Origin: Bryobacterales bacterium
GTDB taxonomy: Bacteria; Acidobacteriota; Terriglobia; Bryobacterales; UBA6623
Length of the DNA: 64,000 nucleotides
Assembly: GCA_022823865.1 (NCBI GenBank)
Contig: JAJEHF010000145.1
Span: 19,393-83,392, forward strand
Direction: 5' to 3'
Of this stretch, positions 9,009-16,249 are shown piece after piece (the first letter of the stretch is position 1; every line of letters begins with the position of its first letter). The translations under genes and the position numbers were made by a program. The notes beneath the pieces were generated by a model that was not told where the DNA came from, made no database searches, and saw only the letters and a list, made by a program, of their open reading frames with translations.

Positions 9009-9230
9009 ATGAACCGAAGGCTCACCATCACGCTGCCCGAACAGACGGTCAGGATGCTCGATCGTGCTGTGTCCCGAGGCCAGCGCTCGCGGTTAATTGA
9101 CGAAGCCGTGAGACGCTTCATCAATGACCAGGGGAAAGCGAACCTTCGAGAGCAGCTCGAGCTAGGTGCGAAGGTTCGATCCGAGCGTGACCGAGAGATC
9201 GGTGAGGAATGGTTCGTCCTTCCCGACTAG
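9009..9230 (+). CDS. Ribbon-helix-helix antitoxin, MazE-like
   Basis: A 73-residue protein from ATG (9009) with GAGG just upstream. The N-terminus is a ribbon-helix-helix DNA-binding fold: RRLTITLPEQTVRMLDRAV (strand and helix 1), then SRLIDEAVRRFI (helix 2). The acidic, Trp-containing C-terminus (RDREIGEEWFVLPD) is the usual MazF-binding tail. Its last 22 nt overlap the start of a MazF-like frame, the classic translationally coupled TA layout. The toxin is frameshifted, so the antitoxin may now be an orphan. Confidence 0.8.
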   Translation: MNRRLTITLPEQTVRMLDRAVSRGQRSRLIDEAVRRFINDQGKANLREQLELGAKVRSERDREIGEEWFVLPD

Positions 9231-9396
9231 CCCTCGTCACTCGACCAAAGAAGGGAGACATCTATCTGGTCTTGGTCAATCTCGAACCGACCATCGGCGC
9301 TGAGATCCGGAAAACGCGCCCGGCCCTTGTGTTGCGAAACGATACCGCCAACAAGTCCAGTCACCATTGTTGCCGCCATCAGTTCTAAATCCCGGA
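9209..9396 (+). pseudogene. Frameshifted MazF-like mRNA interferase toxin
   Basis: The frame from ATG 9209 encodes a clear MazF N-terminus: KKGDIYLVLVNLEPTIGAEI, then RKTRPALVLRNDTANKSS. It then runs into a taa stop at 9386-9388 after 59 codons. Shifting frame at about 9362 restores the conserved TIVAAISSK strand, so bases were lost relative to the usual S-P-V-T-I-V-A-A-I motif. The remaining C-terminal half is not recognisable downstream. The protein would lack the second half of the SH3-like barrel and should be inactive. Alternatively, a sequencing error explains the shift, but the missing C-terminus argues for real decay. Confidence 0.75.
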
Positions 9397-9569
9397 TGGA
9401 ATGTCTGGGTGAGCCGATTCAGGTCCATCAGCTGGATATTGACTCCGAAACGAACGCTGACCGCTAGGGACGCCATACTGGCCGCACTGGCTCCAACGAG
9501 AGTCTTCCAGATGATTCCCAGTGGCATCTCCATCGTCTTCAGGGTCACAGCATGTCCCACGCAATACAC

Positions 9570-10391
9570 CTACGCCCCCGAATCCCCCTTCCACTGTTCG
9601 CCCGGGAGTAGCCGGATCAACCGCTCGGAGACTGTCTGCGCCGCTTCGACCGGTCGCCACTCGAAGCCCGGTCTAAGTAGCGCGCTCATGTCGGCATTAA
9701 ACTGCGCATTTCCGATCTTGCCCGCGAGATTCCGTTCGAACATCGCGCGGGTCACTGAACCACCCTCCCGTTCCAAGCACCCTCTGAACCCGGCCACGAT
9801 CCGTTCGGGATCGCTTCGCTCGTCGGCAAGTCCCATCGCTAGGTCGAAGAGATCCCGACCCTTGCGGCGCTGATAGAGGGCTCTCAGCTTTGTCGCCAGC
9901 AACTCGTCGATCTGGAAGGTCGTGATATCGGCCATTCCTGAGTACCACCGGGAGTCAACCGAGAAGGCGCGTTTCGTGAAGCCCCACACCGCAAAGTGCT
10001 CGCGAGAATTGATCTCGACCTTGAGACGTAGCCTCATCGCCGGAACGTCCTCGGACAGAAACCGGTAGCTGAGCGTCACCCGGCCCTGAGACTGCTTCCA
10101 CCGCGCTTCGCCCAGCCAAGGATCGAGGACCTCTCGCAAGCCGTCCATCAAGGGGCCAGCAGGCCCTGGCCCGACCTGCACCAGATCGATGTCCTCGGAG
10201 TAGCGCGCGGGCGGCGTCAGGTAGAGCTTGTACAGCGCCGTACCTCCCCGGAAGGCGAGCGCACCGGCCAGAACTGCGTTGGAGAAGATCTCGATTAGGG
10301 CGCGGCTGACGATCAGATCCTGCTCAACCTGGAAGTCCTCGCTCCACGGCGCCCGCTCCCGCCATTGGGTGATGTAGTCCCGCGGGATCAC
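9570..10391 (-). CDS. AbiEii-type nucleotidyltransferase toxin
   Basis: A 273-residue protein of the AbiEii/AbiGii family, the toxin of type IV toxin-antitoxin systems first known from phage abortive infection. The nucleotidyltransferase core is visible as FRGGTALYKLYL followed by RYSEDIDLV (GG/S plus DxD metal-binding motif). Further conserved blocks are FQIDELLATKLRALYQRRKGRDLFDL. The start is GTG (10389-10391), overlapping the stop of the upstream abiEi gene by 4 nt (GTGA), so translation is coupled. Complete in length for the family. Predicted to modify a nucleic acid or tRNA and be neutralised by AbiEi. Confidence 0.87.
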   Translation of the reverse strand: MIPRDYITQWRERAPWSEDFQVEQDLIVSRALIEIFSNAVLAGALAFRGGTALYKLYLTPPARYSEDIDLVQVGPGPAGPLMDGLREVLDPWLGEARWKQSQGRVTLSYRFLSEDVPAMRLRLKVEINSREHFAVWGFTKRAFSVDSRWYSGMADITTFQIDELLATKLRALYQRRKGRDLFDLAMGLADERSDPERIVAGFRGCLEREGGSVTRAMFERNLAGKIGNAQFNADMSALLRPGFEWRPVEAAQTVSERLIRLLPGEQWKGDSGA

Positions 10392-11188
10392 GCATCCACC
10401 TCGACGCCTGCGTTCACGAACAGCCGCCAGTCCTTCGAACGTACCGCACCTCCGACGCCCGAGCCCGGCAGGAGCTTCGTGTAGTTCCTAGCGCGCCGCA
10501 TCACGTGCTCTTTGAGAAATGCGGCTTTATCCCCAGCACCGACATGCTCGAGGAGGTAGCCTAGGCGCTGCGCCCAAAGGATCGAGGCGGACGCCGAAGC
10601 CTCGACTAGGCGCTCCGGATCGATATCCTCACCGAGTTCGGAAAGCACGCCCGCCACCCGGTCCACGCCTCCGGCGCGATGCATGTACCCGACTAGATCG
10701 ACCGCCGTCGCTTCCACCGTCGAGACCAGAACGGTCCCGCGCGGATTGTTGAAGCTCTGTACTGGCACGGCAGTGAGTGCCCTGCGCGCGACGAAGGCAA
10801 CGCTGACGGAACCGCACATGATCGCCGGCCGGTTCCTCCTCAACATCACCTGGAATTCCTGCGGGCGATGATGGGCCGCTCCGTAGTACTGCGCCGCCGA
10901 GAGCAATCCGACATAGTACGGGGCGCTCCGGTGCTCCATCAGCGCCGGGACGAACTGGTCCGCCGGCAGACAGCCAAGCCGCCTATACTCAGGCGGAACG
11001 ATGACATAGAATCCCCGCGCCGGACTTGCAATCTCCCCCTTGGCTGCGACGCGGCTCAGGGCCTGGCGTGCCGCCTGCTCGGATACCCCTAGTGCCGAGC
11101 GAAGCTCAGACGAGGTGAAGTGATACCGACCACGGGCAGCTAGATCCGCGATGACGTTGCGGGCTCGCGGTGCAGCGCTCGCAGACAT
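10388..11188 (-). CDS. AbiEi-type antitoxin / transcriptional regulator
   Basis: A 266-residue partner of AbiEii. The N-terminal winged helix-turn-helix (YHFTSSELRSALGVSEQAARQA ordering: helix, recognition helix, then GEIASPARGFYVIVPPEY wing) is followed by the AbiEi C-terminal domain (SAPYYVGLLSAAQYYGAAHH, VSTVEATAVDLV). AbiEi proteins repress their own operon and counter the toxin. The short upstream stretch 11189-11235 is much more AT-rich than its surroundings and probably holds the promoter, but no convincing operator pair was seen. Confidence 0.87.
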   Translation of the reverse strand: MSASAAPRARNVIADLAARGRYHFTSSELRSALGVSEQAARQALSRVAAKGEIASPARGFYVIVPPEYRRLGCLPADQFVPALMEHRSAPYYVGLLSAAQYYGAAHHRPQEFQVMLRRNRPAIMCGSVSVAFVARRALTAVPVQSFNNPRGTVLVSTVEATAVDLVGYMHRAGGVDRVAGVLSELGEDIDPERLVEASASASILWAQRLGYLLEHVGAGDKAAFLKEHVMRRARNYTKLLPGSGVGGAVRSKDWRLFVNAGVEVDA

Positions 11189-11629
11189 GACACTAACAAA
11201 GTAGCATTATTCGTCACATTATCATAGTGAAATCGTGATCGTCCCTACCGGAGCACTGATAGACGCTCCCATGTCACAACATCGGATTGCGGGTGGAGAC
11301 CTTCAGCTCAGGCTTCTCCGCCACTTCCCTCGCTCGTCCTTTACTGTGAAACAAGCCGAGGCTGCGGACAAACCTCCCCCACCCGCGCTCACTTCCAATG
11401 AGCGACCACCTGCGAGGGGCGCTAGCCCAACGTCGGATCGTCACGCCAATCCGGGCAGCCCCGTTCTATGGCCCGAACCGATCGCTGATTCCAATGCAGG
11501 CAAGCGCACCCGCGTCTCAAGCTCAAGACCATAGGATCGCACAAGAGCCCAGTGAACGATCGCCTCGACCGTTTCATGCATACGGGGTGGCTGCACGCGG
11601 CCATGGGTGTTTAGCCGTCCGAAAATAGT
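11189..11629. other. Intergenic region between abiE and phd-like gene
   Basis: No gene is clearly supported. The left end is AT-rich and upstream of abiEi. On the minus strand a 46-codon frame (about 11448-11582, MHETVEAIVHWALVRSYGLEL) looks protein-like and could be the remnant of a decayed gene, but I do not recognise it. Confidence 0.3.
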
Positions 11630-11911
11630 TCACAACCGGTCGTCCCAATCTTCGAGCAGCGCGTCCAGAATGCTCACCGGAAGCTCTAAAGGAGGTTCCT
11701 CAAGAATCACAGCCGCATTGCCGGCTCCCGGCCGGAGCAATCCCCGACCGACAAGCCTGTCTCGCGCTTCTCGATCATTCCCGGCTGCGGCAGGCACAAG
11801 CCTTGCGACGGGCCTTCCGCGATCAAGGATTTGGACCTCGCCCCCACGCCGAACTTCACTGACATAGCGGGACAGATTTGCCTTCAGTTCCGAAATCGAC
11901 GCGGTGGTCAT
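11630..11911 (-). CDS. Orphan Phd/YefM-family antitoxin
   Basis: A 93-residue protein from ATG (11909-11911). MTTASISELKANLSRYVSEV followed by RRGGEVQILDRGRPVARLVP is the diagnostic prevent-host-death/YefM N-terminal DNA-binding domain. The C-terminal toxin-binding tail is acidic (LDALLEDWDD). No PIN, Doc or RelE toxin follows on the minus strand, so the gene appears solitary. TATAGT (11919-11924, minus) lies 7 nt before the ATG and there is no ribosome-binding site, which is compatible with a leaderless transcript. An in-frame GTG at 11920 overlaps that hexamer and is less likely as the start. Confidence 0.8.
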   Translation of the reverse strand: MTTASISELKANLSRYVSEVRRGGEVQILDRGRPVARLVPAAAGNDREARDRLVGRGLLRPGAGNAAVILEEPPLELPVSILDALLEDWDDRL

Positions 11912-12059
11912 TGAGACCACTATAGTCTCGTTCGTCGAGCTACGTAGGTCTTCGGAGGCGCGCCGGTAGAGGTCGTCCGAGCCCTAGTCCGACTGGTTGA
12001 AGAGGTCCTAGCCCGGTTCATGGCCATAAACCACAAAGAGGTGCATTGTGAAACCCGGG

Positions 12060-12304
12060 ACTTCTCGCTCTGGACATAGGGCTTCACGTAGTTGGGCGGC
12101 ATCAGACAGAGTTCGTGCCCCTGCGCCAGCAAGGTCCGGCCAAGATAGTGGGAGCCGGAGCAGGCCTCCATCCCGATCGGACACGCAGGCAGGTTGGCGG
12201 TTAGCCGCAAGAGGGCGAGCTCGGTGAGGTGGGGGCGCAAGACGGCGCGTCCGGCTGCGTCCATATCGACGAGGTGGACATCGTACTTGGCAAGGTCCGG
12301 CCCA
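12060..12304 (-). mobile_element. IS110-family transposase relic
   Basis: The frame reads PDLAKYDVHLVDMDAAGR, then LPACPIGMEACSGSHYLGR and GHELCLMPPNYVKPYV. These are the N-terminal DEDD/RuvC-like catalytic motifs of IS110 transposases (D-L-A-K, G-M-E-A-C, M-P-P-x-Y-V-K-P-Y). After about 80 residues the homology stops at QSEKS and an unrelated frame continues, so the C-terminal serine-containing half is missing. No start codon is in place. This is a dead fragment lying about 300 bp from the tRNA-Ala gene. Confidence 0.75.
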
Positions 12305-12609
12305 GTACGGCATTGCGAGCTTGCGTTCTCCTGCGCGACAGGTTTGTGGTGGATGGCATGCTGTTGGTTCTCCTTAAGTGGTTCGCGTCGGGCCCGAGGG
12401 CCGAGCGTGCCGCCCGCAAGACAGCTGAGTGGCCGACGTCTTCAGTGGGCTTTCGCCCCCAAGTCCGCGGAAATCGAGCGGCGTAAGCGTGGCCTACCCG
12501 GCGAAATCTGGTATTTGATCAAATCCCAAAGGGGTATCTCTAGCGGTAGAAGATGTCCTCATTCCTGTCTAAGCATATTAGATTCAATAATTTACAAGTC
12601 TGATCAGGA
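12305..12609. other. Intergenic region between IS110 relic and tRNA-Ala
   Basis: Likely leftover insertion-sequence flank followed by an AT-rich stretch (12550-12609) just past the tRNA 3' end. No gene and no repeat of the tRNA 3' end was found by eye. Confidence 0.3.
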
Positions 12610-12685
12610 TGGTGGACCTGGAGGGATTCGAACCCTCGACCTCCTCCATGCCATGGAGGCGCGCTCCCAACTGCGCCACAGGCCC
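12610..12685 (-). tRNA. tRNA-Ala (GGC anticodon)
   Basis: The 76-nt minus-strand sequence folds as a full cloverleaf. The acceptor stem is GGGCCTG/CAGGTCC (one G-U pair), the D arm GCGC/GCGC, the anticodon stem CCTCC/GGAGG around loop ATGGCAT (anticodon GGC), and the T arm GAGGG-TTCGAAT-CCCTC. A73 and an encoded CCA end complete it. The anticodon reads GCC/GCU alanine codons. Confidence 0.97.
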
Positions 12686-12903
12686 ACGCTCTGTAGTATT
12701 TCTCTTAACCTATCACACTCCCGATGAGCCAATCGCGCGATCGGCCAAGCCCGTCAATGGTCGTTGCGTCACCTATGGCTGAAGCGCGTCGCGAACCAAG
12801 ACTCTCGCGCAAGGCTTGCCTGCCGTGCTGCCAATGGCCTCCCAGGCGACGTCGCAGCATTGGGAGACTCACCTCAGCTATGGTCTTGTCGCATCGGACT
12901 TGA

Positions 12904-12909
12904 TATATT
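12904..12909 (+). promoter_or_regulatory. Candidate -10 box for a leaderless transcript
   Basis: TATATT ends 6 nt before the ATG at 12916 and there is no ribosome-binding site between them. Transcription starting at the usual distance would begin at the A of the ATG. No good -35 was seen. Confidence 0.4.
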
Positions 12910-12915
12910 GCGCGC

Positions 12916-14331
12916 ATGGCGGACGGCAAACTGCTCGGAGTAACAGTTCTACCCGAATACATCCAGAGCGAGGGCATCGAGGGGCTGCTAGACAACCTCA
13001 GCAACATCGGCGCGAACGCCGTCGCGACATCCCCGTACTTGATGGAAGAGGCCGACCGCGAAACCGGTCAGCGCGAGCCTCCTGCCGACGCCAACGCCGG
13101 CGCGGTGCGCTTGCTCGATCGCCCGCTCTTTGGCAAACGCGAGGTCTGGGTCAAGACGGCGCCAAGCTTCGAGCCGAACCTCTCGCTCTACGCCGGCCTG
13201 CGCTACCGCCCCTCCGAGCCTACCGACCTGACGCGCAGCCAAGGGCACCTGCTGCACGACTTCATACCAGCGGCCAAGAAGCGCGGAATTCGGGTCTACT
13301 TCCAAGTGCAGGCCGCGATTCCGCCCGGGTACCGAGTGCAGTTCGGCGGCCCGGTCGATGCCGACCGGGCGCTGTTGCCGAACGGAACGATTCCGCCGCG
13401 CCGGCTAGCCAAGAACGGTAGCTTGGCCAGCCCGCACATCTTGGCTTACGAGCACGCCCTGCTCCGAGACATTGTCCAGCAGTATCCCGACCTCGATGGA
13501 CTGCGCGTCGACTGGCCGGAGTACCCCCCGTATTTCCTCGACTCGGTATTCCTGGATTTCTCCTACCACGCCGAGCGGGCAGCGGAGCGCATGGGCTTCC
13601 CCTTCGAGCGCATGCGCCGGGACGTGGGCAGGCTCTACGAGAAACTGCACGGCGGCCTGACCGACGCCGATCTCATTCCGTGGGCTGAGGATGCCGATGG
13701 CGGGCGCTACCACCTGCTTCGGCTCCTTTCGGACTATCCGGGCGTGGCCGCTTGGTTGCGCTTCAAGGCAGCCTTGGTCGAAGACATGATCGCCGGCTTC
13801 CGCTCCACGATCAACGAGGCGGGCGGGCAGTCGATGGAACTGCTGCCGAATGCCTTCCCACCGCCTTGGACGATTCCGTCCGGCATGGACTTCCGGCGCG
13901 TCGCCAAACACTCGTCGGCCATCAGCTGCAAGCTGTACACCATGCATTGGCCAATGATGCTGCGCTTCTACGGAGACCAGATCTTGGCCGCGAATCCCGG
14001 CCTGTCCAGCAGACTGCTTGCTCGCGCATTGGTGCGCTGGCTCGACATCGCCGATGACGACGGCCTCCCGACGGTCGAGGACTACTCGTACCCGCCGCCG
14101 GACGTTCCGCACCCGGTCGGTCCGGCCGCGCAGACCCGCAAGATCCACCAAGCCCAGCGCGACGCGGGCGACACGCCGGTCTACGTCCTGGCCCACGGCT
14201 ACGGGCCGGTGGACGACTTCCGCAAGCGCCTTGTGGTGGCGCGCGAGGCAGGCCAGCATGGTTACTGGGTGAACCGCTACGGCTACCTGAGCGACGAGAA
14301 GTTGGACGTGATTCGGGAGGTCGGAGTATGA
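12916..14331 (+). CDS. Uncharacterised TIM-barrel / glycoside-hydrolase-like protein
   Basis: A 471-residue cytoplasmic protein without a signal peptide. The pattern resembles a TIM barrel with glycosidase-like segments: GVTVLPEYIQSEGIEGLL, NIGANAVATSPYL, then AAKKRGIRVYFQVQAAIPPG (strand plus GI-R-VYFQ), and the polar block LDGLRVDWPEYPPY, where Asp and Glu could act as catalytic residues. The strand SMELLPNAFPPPW follows. Hypothetical glycosidase families with a similar layout are known, but I cannot assign one. It overlaps the downstream zinc-ribbon gene by 4 nt (ATGA), so the two are translationally coupled. Function unknown. Confidence 0.82.
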   Translation: MADGKLLGVTVLPEYIQSEGIEGLLDNLSNIGANAVATSPYLMEEADRETGQREPPADANAGAVRLLDRPLFGKREVWVKTAPSFEPNLSLYAGLRYRPSEPTDLTRSQGHLLHDFIPAAKKRGIRVYFQVQAAIPPGYRVQFGGPVDADRALLPNGTIPPRRLAKNGSLASPHILAYEHALLRDIVQQYPDLDGLRVDWPEYPPYFLDSVFLDFSYHAERAAERMGFPFERMRRDVGRLYEKLHGGLTDADLIPWAEDADGGRYHLLRLLSDYPGVAAWLRFKAALVEDMIAGFRSTINEAGGQSMELLPNAFPPPWTIPSGMDFRRVAKHSSAISCKLYTMHWPMMLRFYGDQILAANPGLSSRLLARALVRWLDIADDDGLPTVEDYSYPPPDVPHPVGPAAQTRKIHQAQRDAGDTPVYVLAHGYGPVDDFRKRLVVAREAGQHGYWVNRYGYLSDEKLDVIREVGV

Positions 14332-14531
14332 ACCGCGAACAGGGCGACACGAGACTGCCGGCCAACGAGCGGGCGGACCCACGGCGCCCGTCACCAAATA
14401 TCCCCGTGACCAGCGCGGAGCAGAACGCAATGCTCTACTGCCCGAACTGCTCCCAACGCCTGGAGAGCCGCAGCTGCAAGTTGCGCTGCGATCGCTGCGG
14501 CTACTTCATGGACTGCTCGGACTACTACTAA
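14328..14531 (+). CDS. Small zinc-ribbon protein
   Basis: Up to 67 residues from the ATG at 14328, which overlaps the upstream stop codon (ATGA). The conserved part is the last ~33 residues, beginning at an internal ATG (14431): LYCPNCSQRL, CKLRCDRCGYFMDCSDYY. Six cysteines in CxxC...C...CxxC...C spacing suggest one zinc site plus extra thiols. Small proteins with the same C-G-Y-F/Y-x-x-C-x-D-x-Y tail occur in Acidobacteria and Planctomycetes without known function (from memory). The N-terminal 34 residues are charged and possibly not translated. Confidence 0.7.
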   Translation: MNREQGDTRLPANERADPRRPSPNIPVTSAEQNAMLYCPNCSQRLESRSCKLRCDRCGYFMDCSDYY

Positions 14532-14624
14532 GCCCGTTAACGTCCCCCTAAACCCTCCGATGCGTACTACGACTGCGCTCCTACAATAAGAGTTCCGGCC
14601 CTGCTCTAGGGTCGAGTTTTCCCC

Positions 14625-16196
14625 GTGTCTCCCGAAGATCGCATTCTCCAGCAGCGTTTCGAGAAGATCGCGCGGATCTCCGAGCTAGGTTTCGAGCGCT
14701 ACCCGCATAAGTACGACGCGACGCACACAGTCACCGAACTGCGGGATGTCTTCGACCCCTGCGATGGCGACAAGCTCGAGGCGGAGCAGCCTAGCACGCG
14801 CATCTGCGGCCGCTTGGTGACCAAGCGACGCCAGGGCAAAGCGGGCTTCGCAAACCTGAAGCAAGGCGGCGTTCAAATCCAGATCTACGTGCGCCGCGAC
14901 GAGGTCTCGGAGCGCGACTTCGAACTCTACAAGCTCCTTGACGCGGGAGATGTGATCGGCGTTGCCGGCAGGGTTTTTCGCACGCGGACCGGAGAGCTCA
15001 CGGTCCGTGCGACCGAGCTGGCGTTCCTTTCCAAGAGCGTGCTGCCCCCGCCGGAGAAGTTCCATGGCCTGCAGGACGTCGAAATCCGCTACCGGCAGCG
15101 GTCGCTCGACCTGATCAGCAACGACTCGGTCCGGCAGACGTTTGTGACCAGGGACCGGATTATCCGACAGCTGCGCACGAGCCTCGAGCAGCGCGGATAC
15201 ATCGAGGTCGAGACGCCGATGATGCAACCGGTCTACGGCGGCGCCCTGGCCCGGCCCTTCCAAACGCATCACAACACACTGGACGTCGACCTGTTCTTGC
15301 GAGTGGCGCCAGAGCTGTACTTGAAGCGCCTGACAATCGGCGGGCTAGACCGCGTGTACGAGATCAATCGCAACTTTCGCAACGAGGGGCTGTCCAAGCA
15401 GCACAACCCCGAGTTCACGATGCTGGAGTTCTACGAGGCGTACAGCGACTACCGCGCCTTGATAGACTTCAGCGCGCAGCTGTTGAAGGCGAGCGCGGAG
15501 GCGGCGCTGGACGGCGAAACTGTCGCGGAATTCGGCGAGCACAGAATCGATTTCGGCTCGCTGGAACGGCTGACCTTTCCCGAGGTGATCGCGGAGTACT
15601 GGCCCTACAAGGATTCGCGGCCGGACGTCGGCGACCTAGCTGACGTGGGCAAGATCCGCGAGCTGGCGGCGATTCATGAACGCAAGGCCGGAGAGGGCAT
15701 CTCGTTGCCTGAGGGGACATCCGCCGGCAAGGCCCTGCTCGGTCTGTTCGAGGCCGCTTGCGAGCACCTCCTCATCCAACCGACCGTAATCTATGACTAC
15801 CCGGTCGAAGCGTCCCCGCTCTCCAAGCAGAAGCCTAGAGATCCGGCTTGGGTCGAGCGGTTTGAGATCTTCTGCGGCGGGATGGAGATCGCCAACGGCT
15901 ACTCGGAGCTGAACGATCCGCTAGAGCAACTGGGGCGCTTCGAGGAGCAGGCGCAGGCGCGAGCGGCCGGAGATCACGAAGCCCACGGAATCGACGAGGA
16001 CTATATCCGGGCACTGTGCTACGGCATGCCACCAGCCGCTGGCGAGGGAATCGGCATCGACCGCCTGACCATGCTGCTCACCAACTCGCCGACAATCCGC
16101 GATGTAATCCTGTTCCCCCTGCTGCGGCCCGAACGCGACATCGGCATCGCGGAGCGCCTGCACCGGGCATCCGACACTACAGCACCTGGCGAGTGA
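14625..16196 (+). CDS. lysS: Lysyl-tRNA synthetase, class II
   Basis: A 523-residue cytoplasmic enzyme that charges tRNA-Lys. The N-terminal OB-fold anticodon domain ([20 protein letters not shown], ~65-85) is followed by the class II catalytic core. Motif 2 is [20 protein letters not shown] and motif 3 is [13 protein letters not shown] followed by [11 protein letters not shown]. Start is GTG at 14625 with a weak AGGG/GAG upstream. A TACAAT -10 candidate lies at 14582-14587, with no clear -35. Length is normal. The downstream recJ gene follows after 53 bp. Confidence 0.96.
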   Translation: MSPEDRILQQRFEKIARISELGFERYPHKYDATHTVTELRDVFDPCDGDKLEAEQPSTRICGRLVTKRRQGKAGFANLKQGGVQIQIYVRRDEVSERDFELYKLLDAGDVIGVAGRVFRTRTGELTVRATELAFLSKSVLPPPEKFHGLQDVEIRYRQRSLDLISNDSVRQTFVTRDRIIRQLRTSLEQRGYIEVETPMMQPVYGGALARPFQTHHNTLDVDLFLRVAPELYLKRLTIGGLDRVYEINRNFRNEGLSKQHNPEFTMLEFYEAYSDYRALIDFSAQLLKASAEAALDGETVAEFGEHRIDFGSLERLTFPEVIAEYWPYKDSRPDVGDLADVGKIRELAAIHERKAGEGISLPEGTSAGKALLGLFEAACEHLLIQPTVIYDYPVEASPLSKQKPRDPAWVERFEIFCGGMEIANGYSELNDPLEQLGRFEEQAQARAAGDHEAHGIDEDYIRALCYGMPPAAGEGIGIDRLTMLLTNSPTIRDVILFPLLRPERDIGIAERLHRASDTTAPGE

Positions 16197-16249
16197 CTTC
16201 CGACCTGGAGAGATTCCCACCTCGTGTCAGCATTTGAGGAGTTCCGGCG

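Noticed and set aside
9367..9873. 168-codon plus-strand frame after the MazF fragment
   Set aside because: Mostly antisense to abiEii; does not restore the missing MazF C-terminus.
13405..14430. 341-codon open frame antisense to the TIM-barrel gene
   Set aside because: High-GC codon bias creates long antisense frames; composition is rich in Arg, Val and Ala without motifs, while the plus strand has a start, coupling and conserved blocks.
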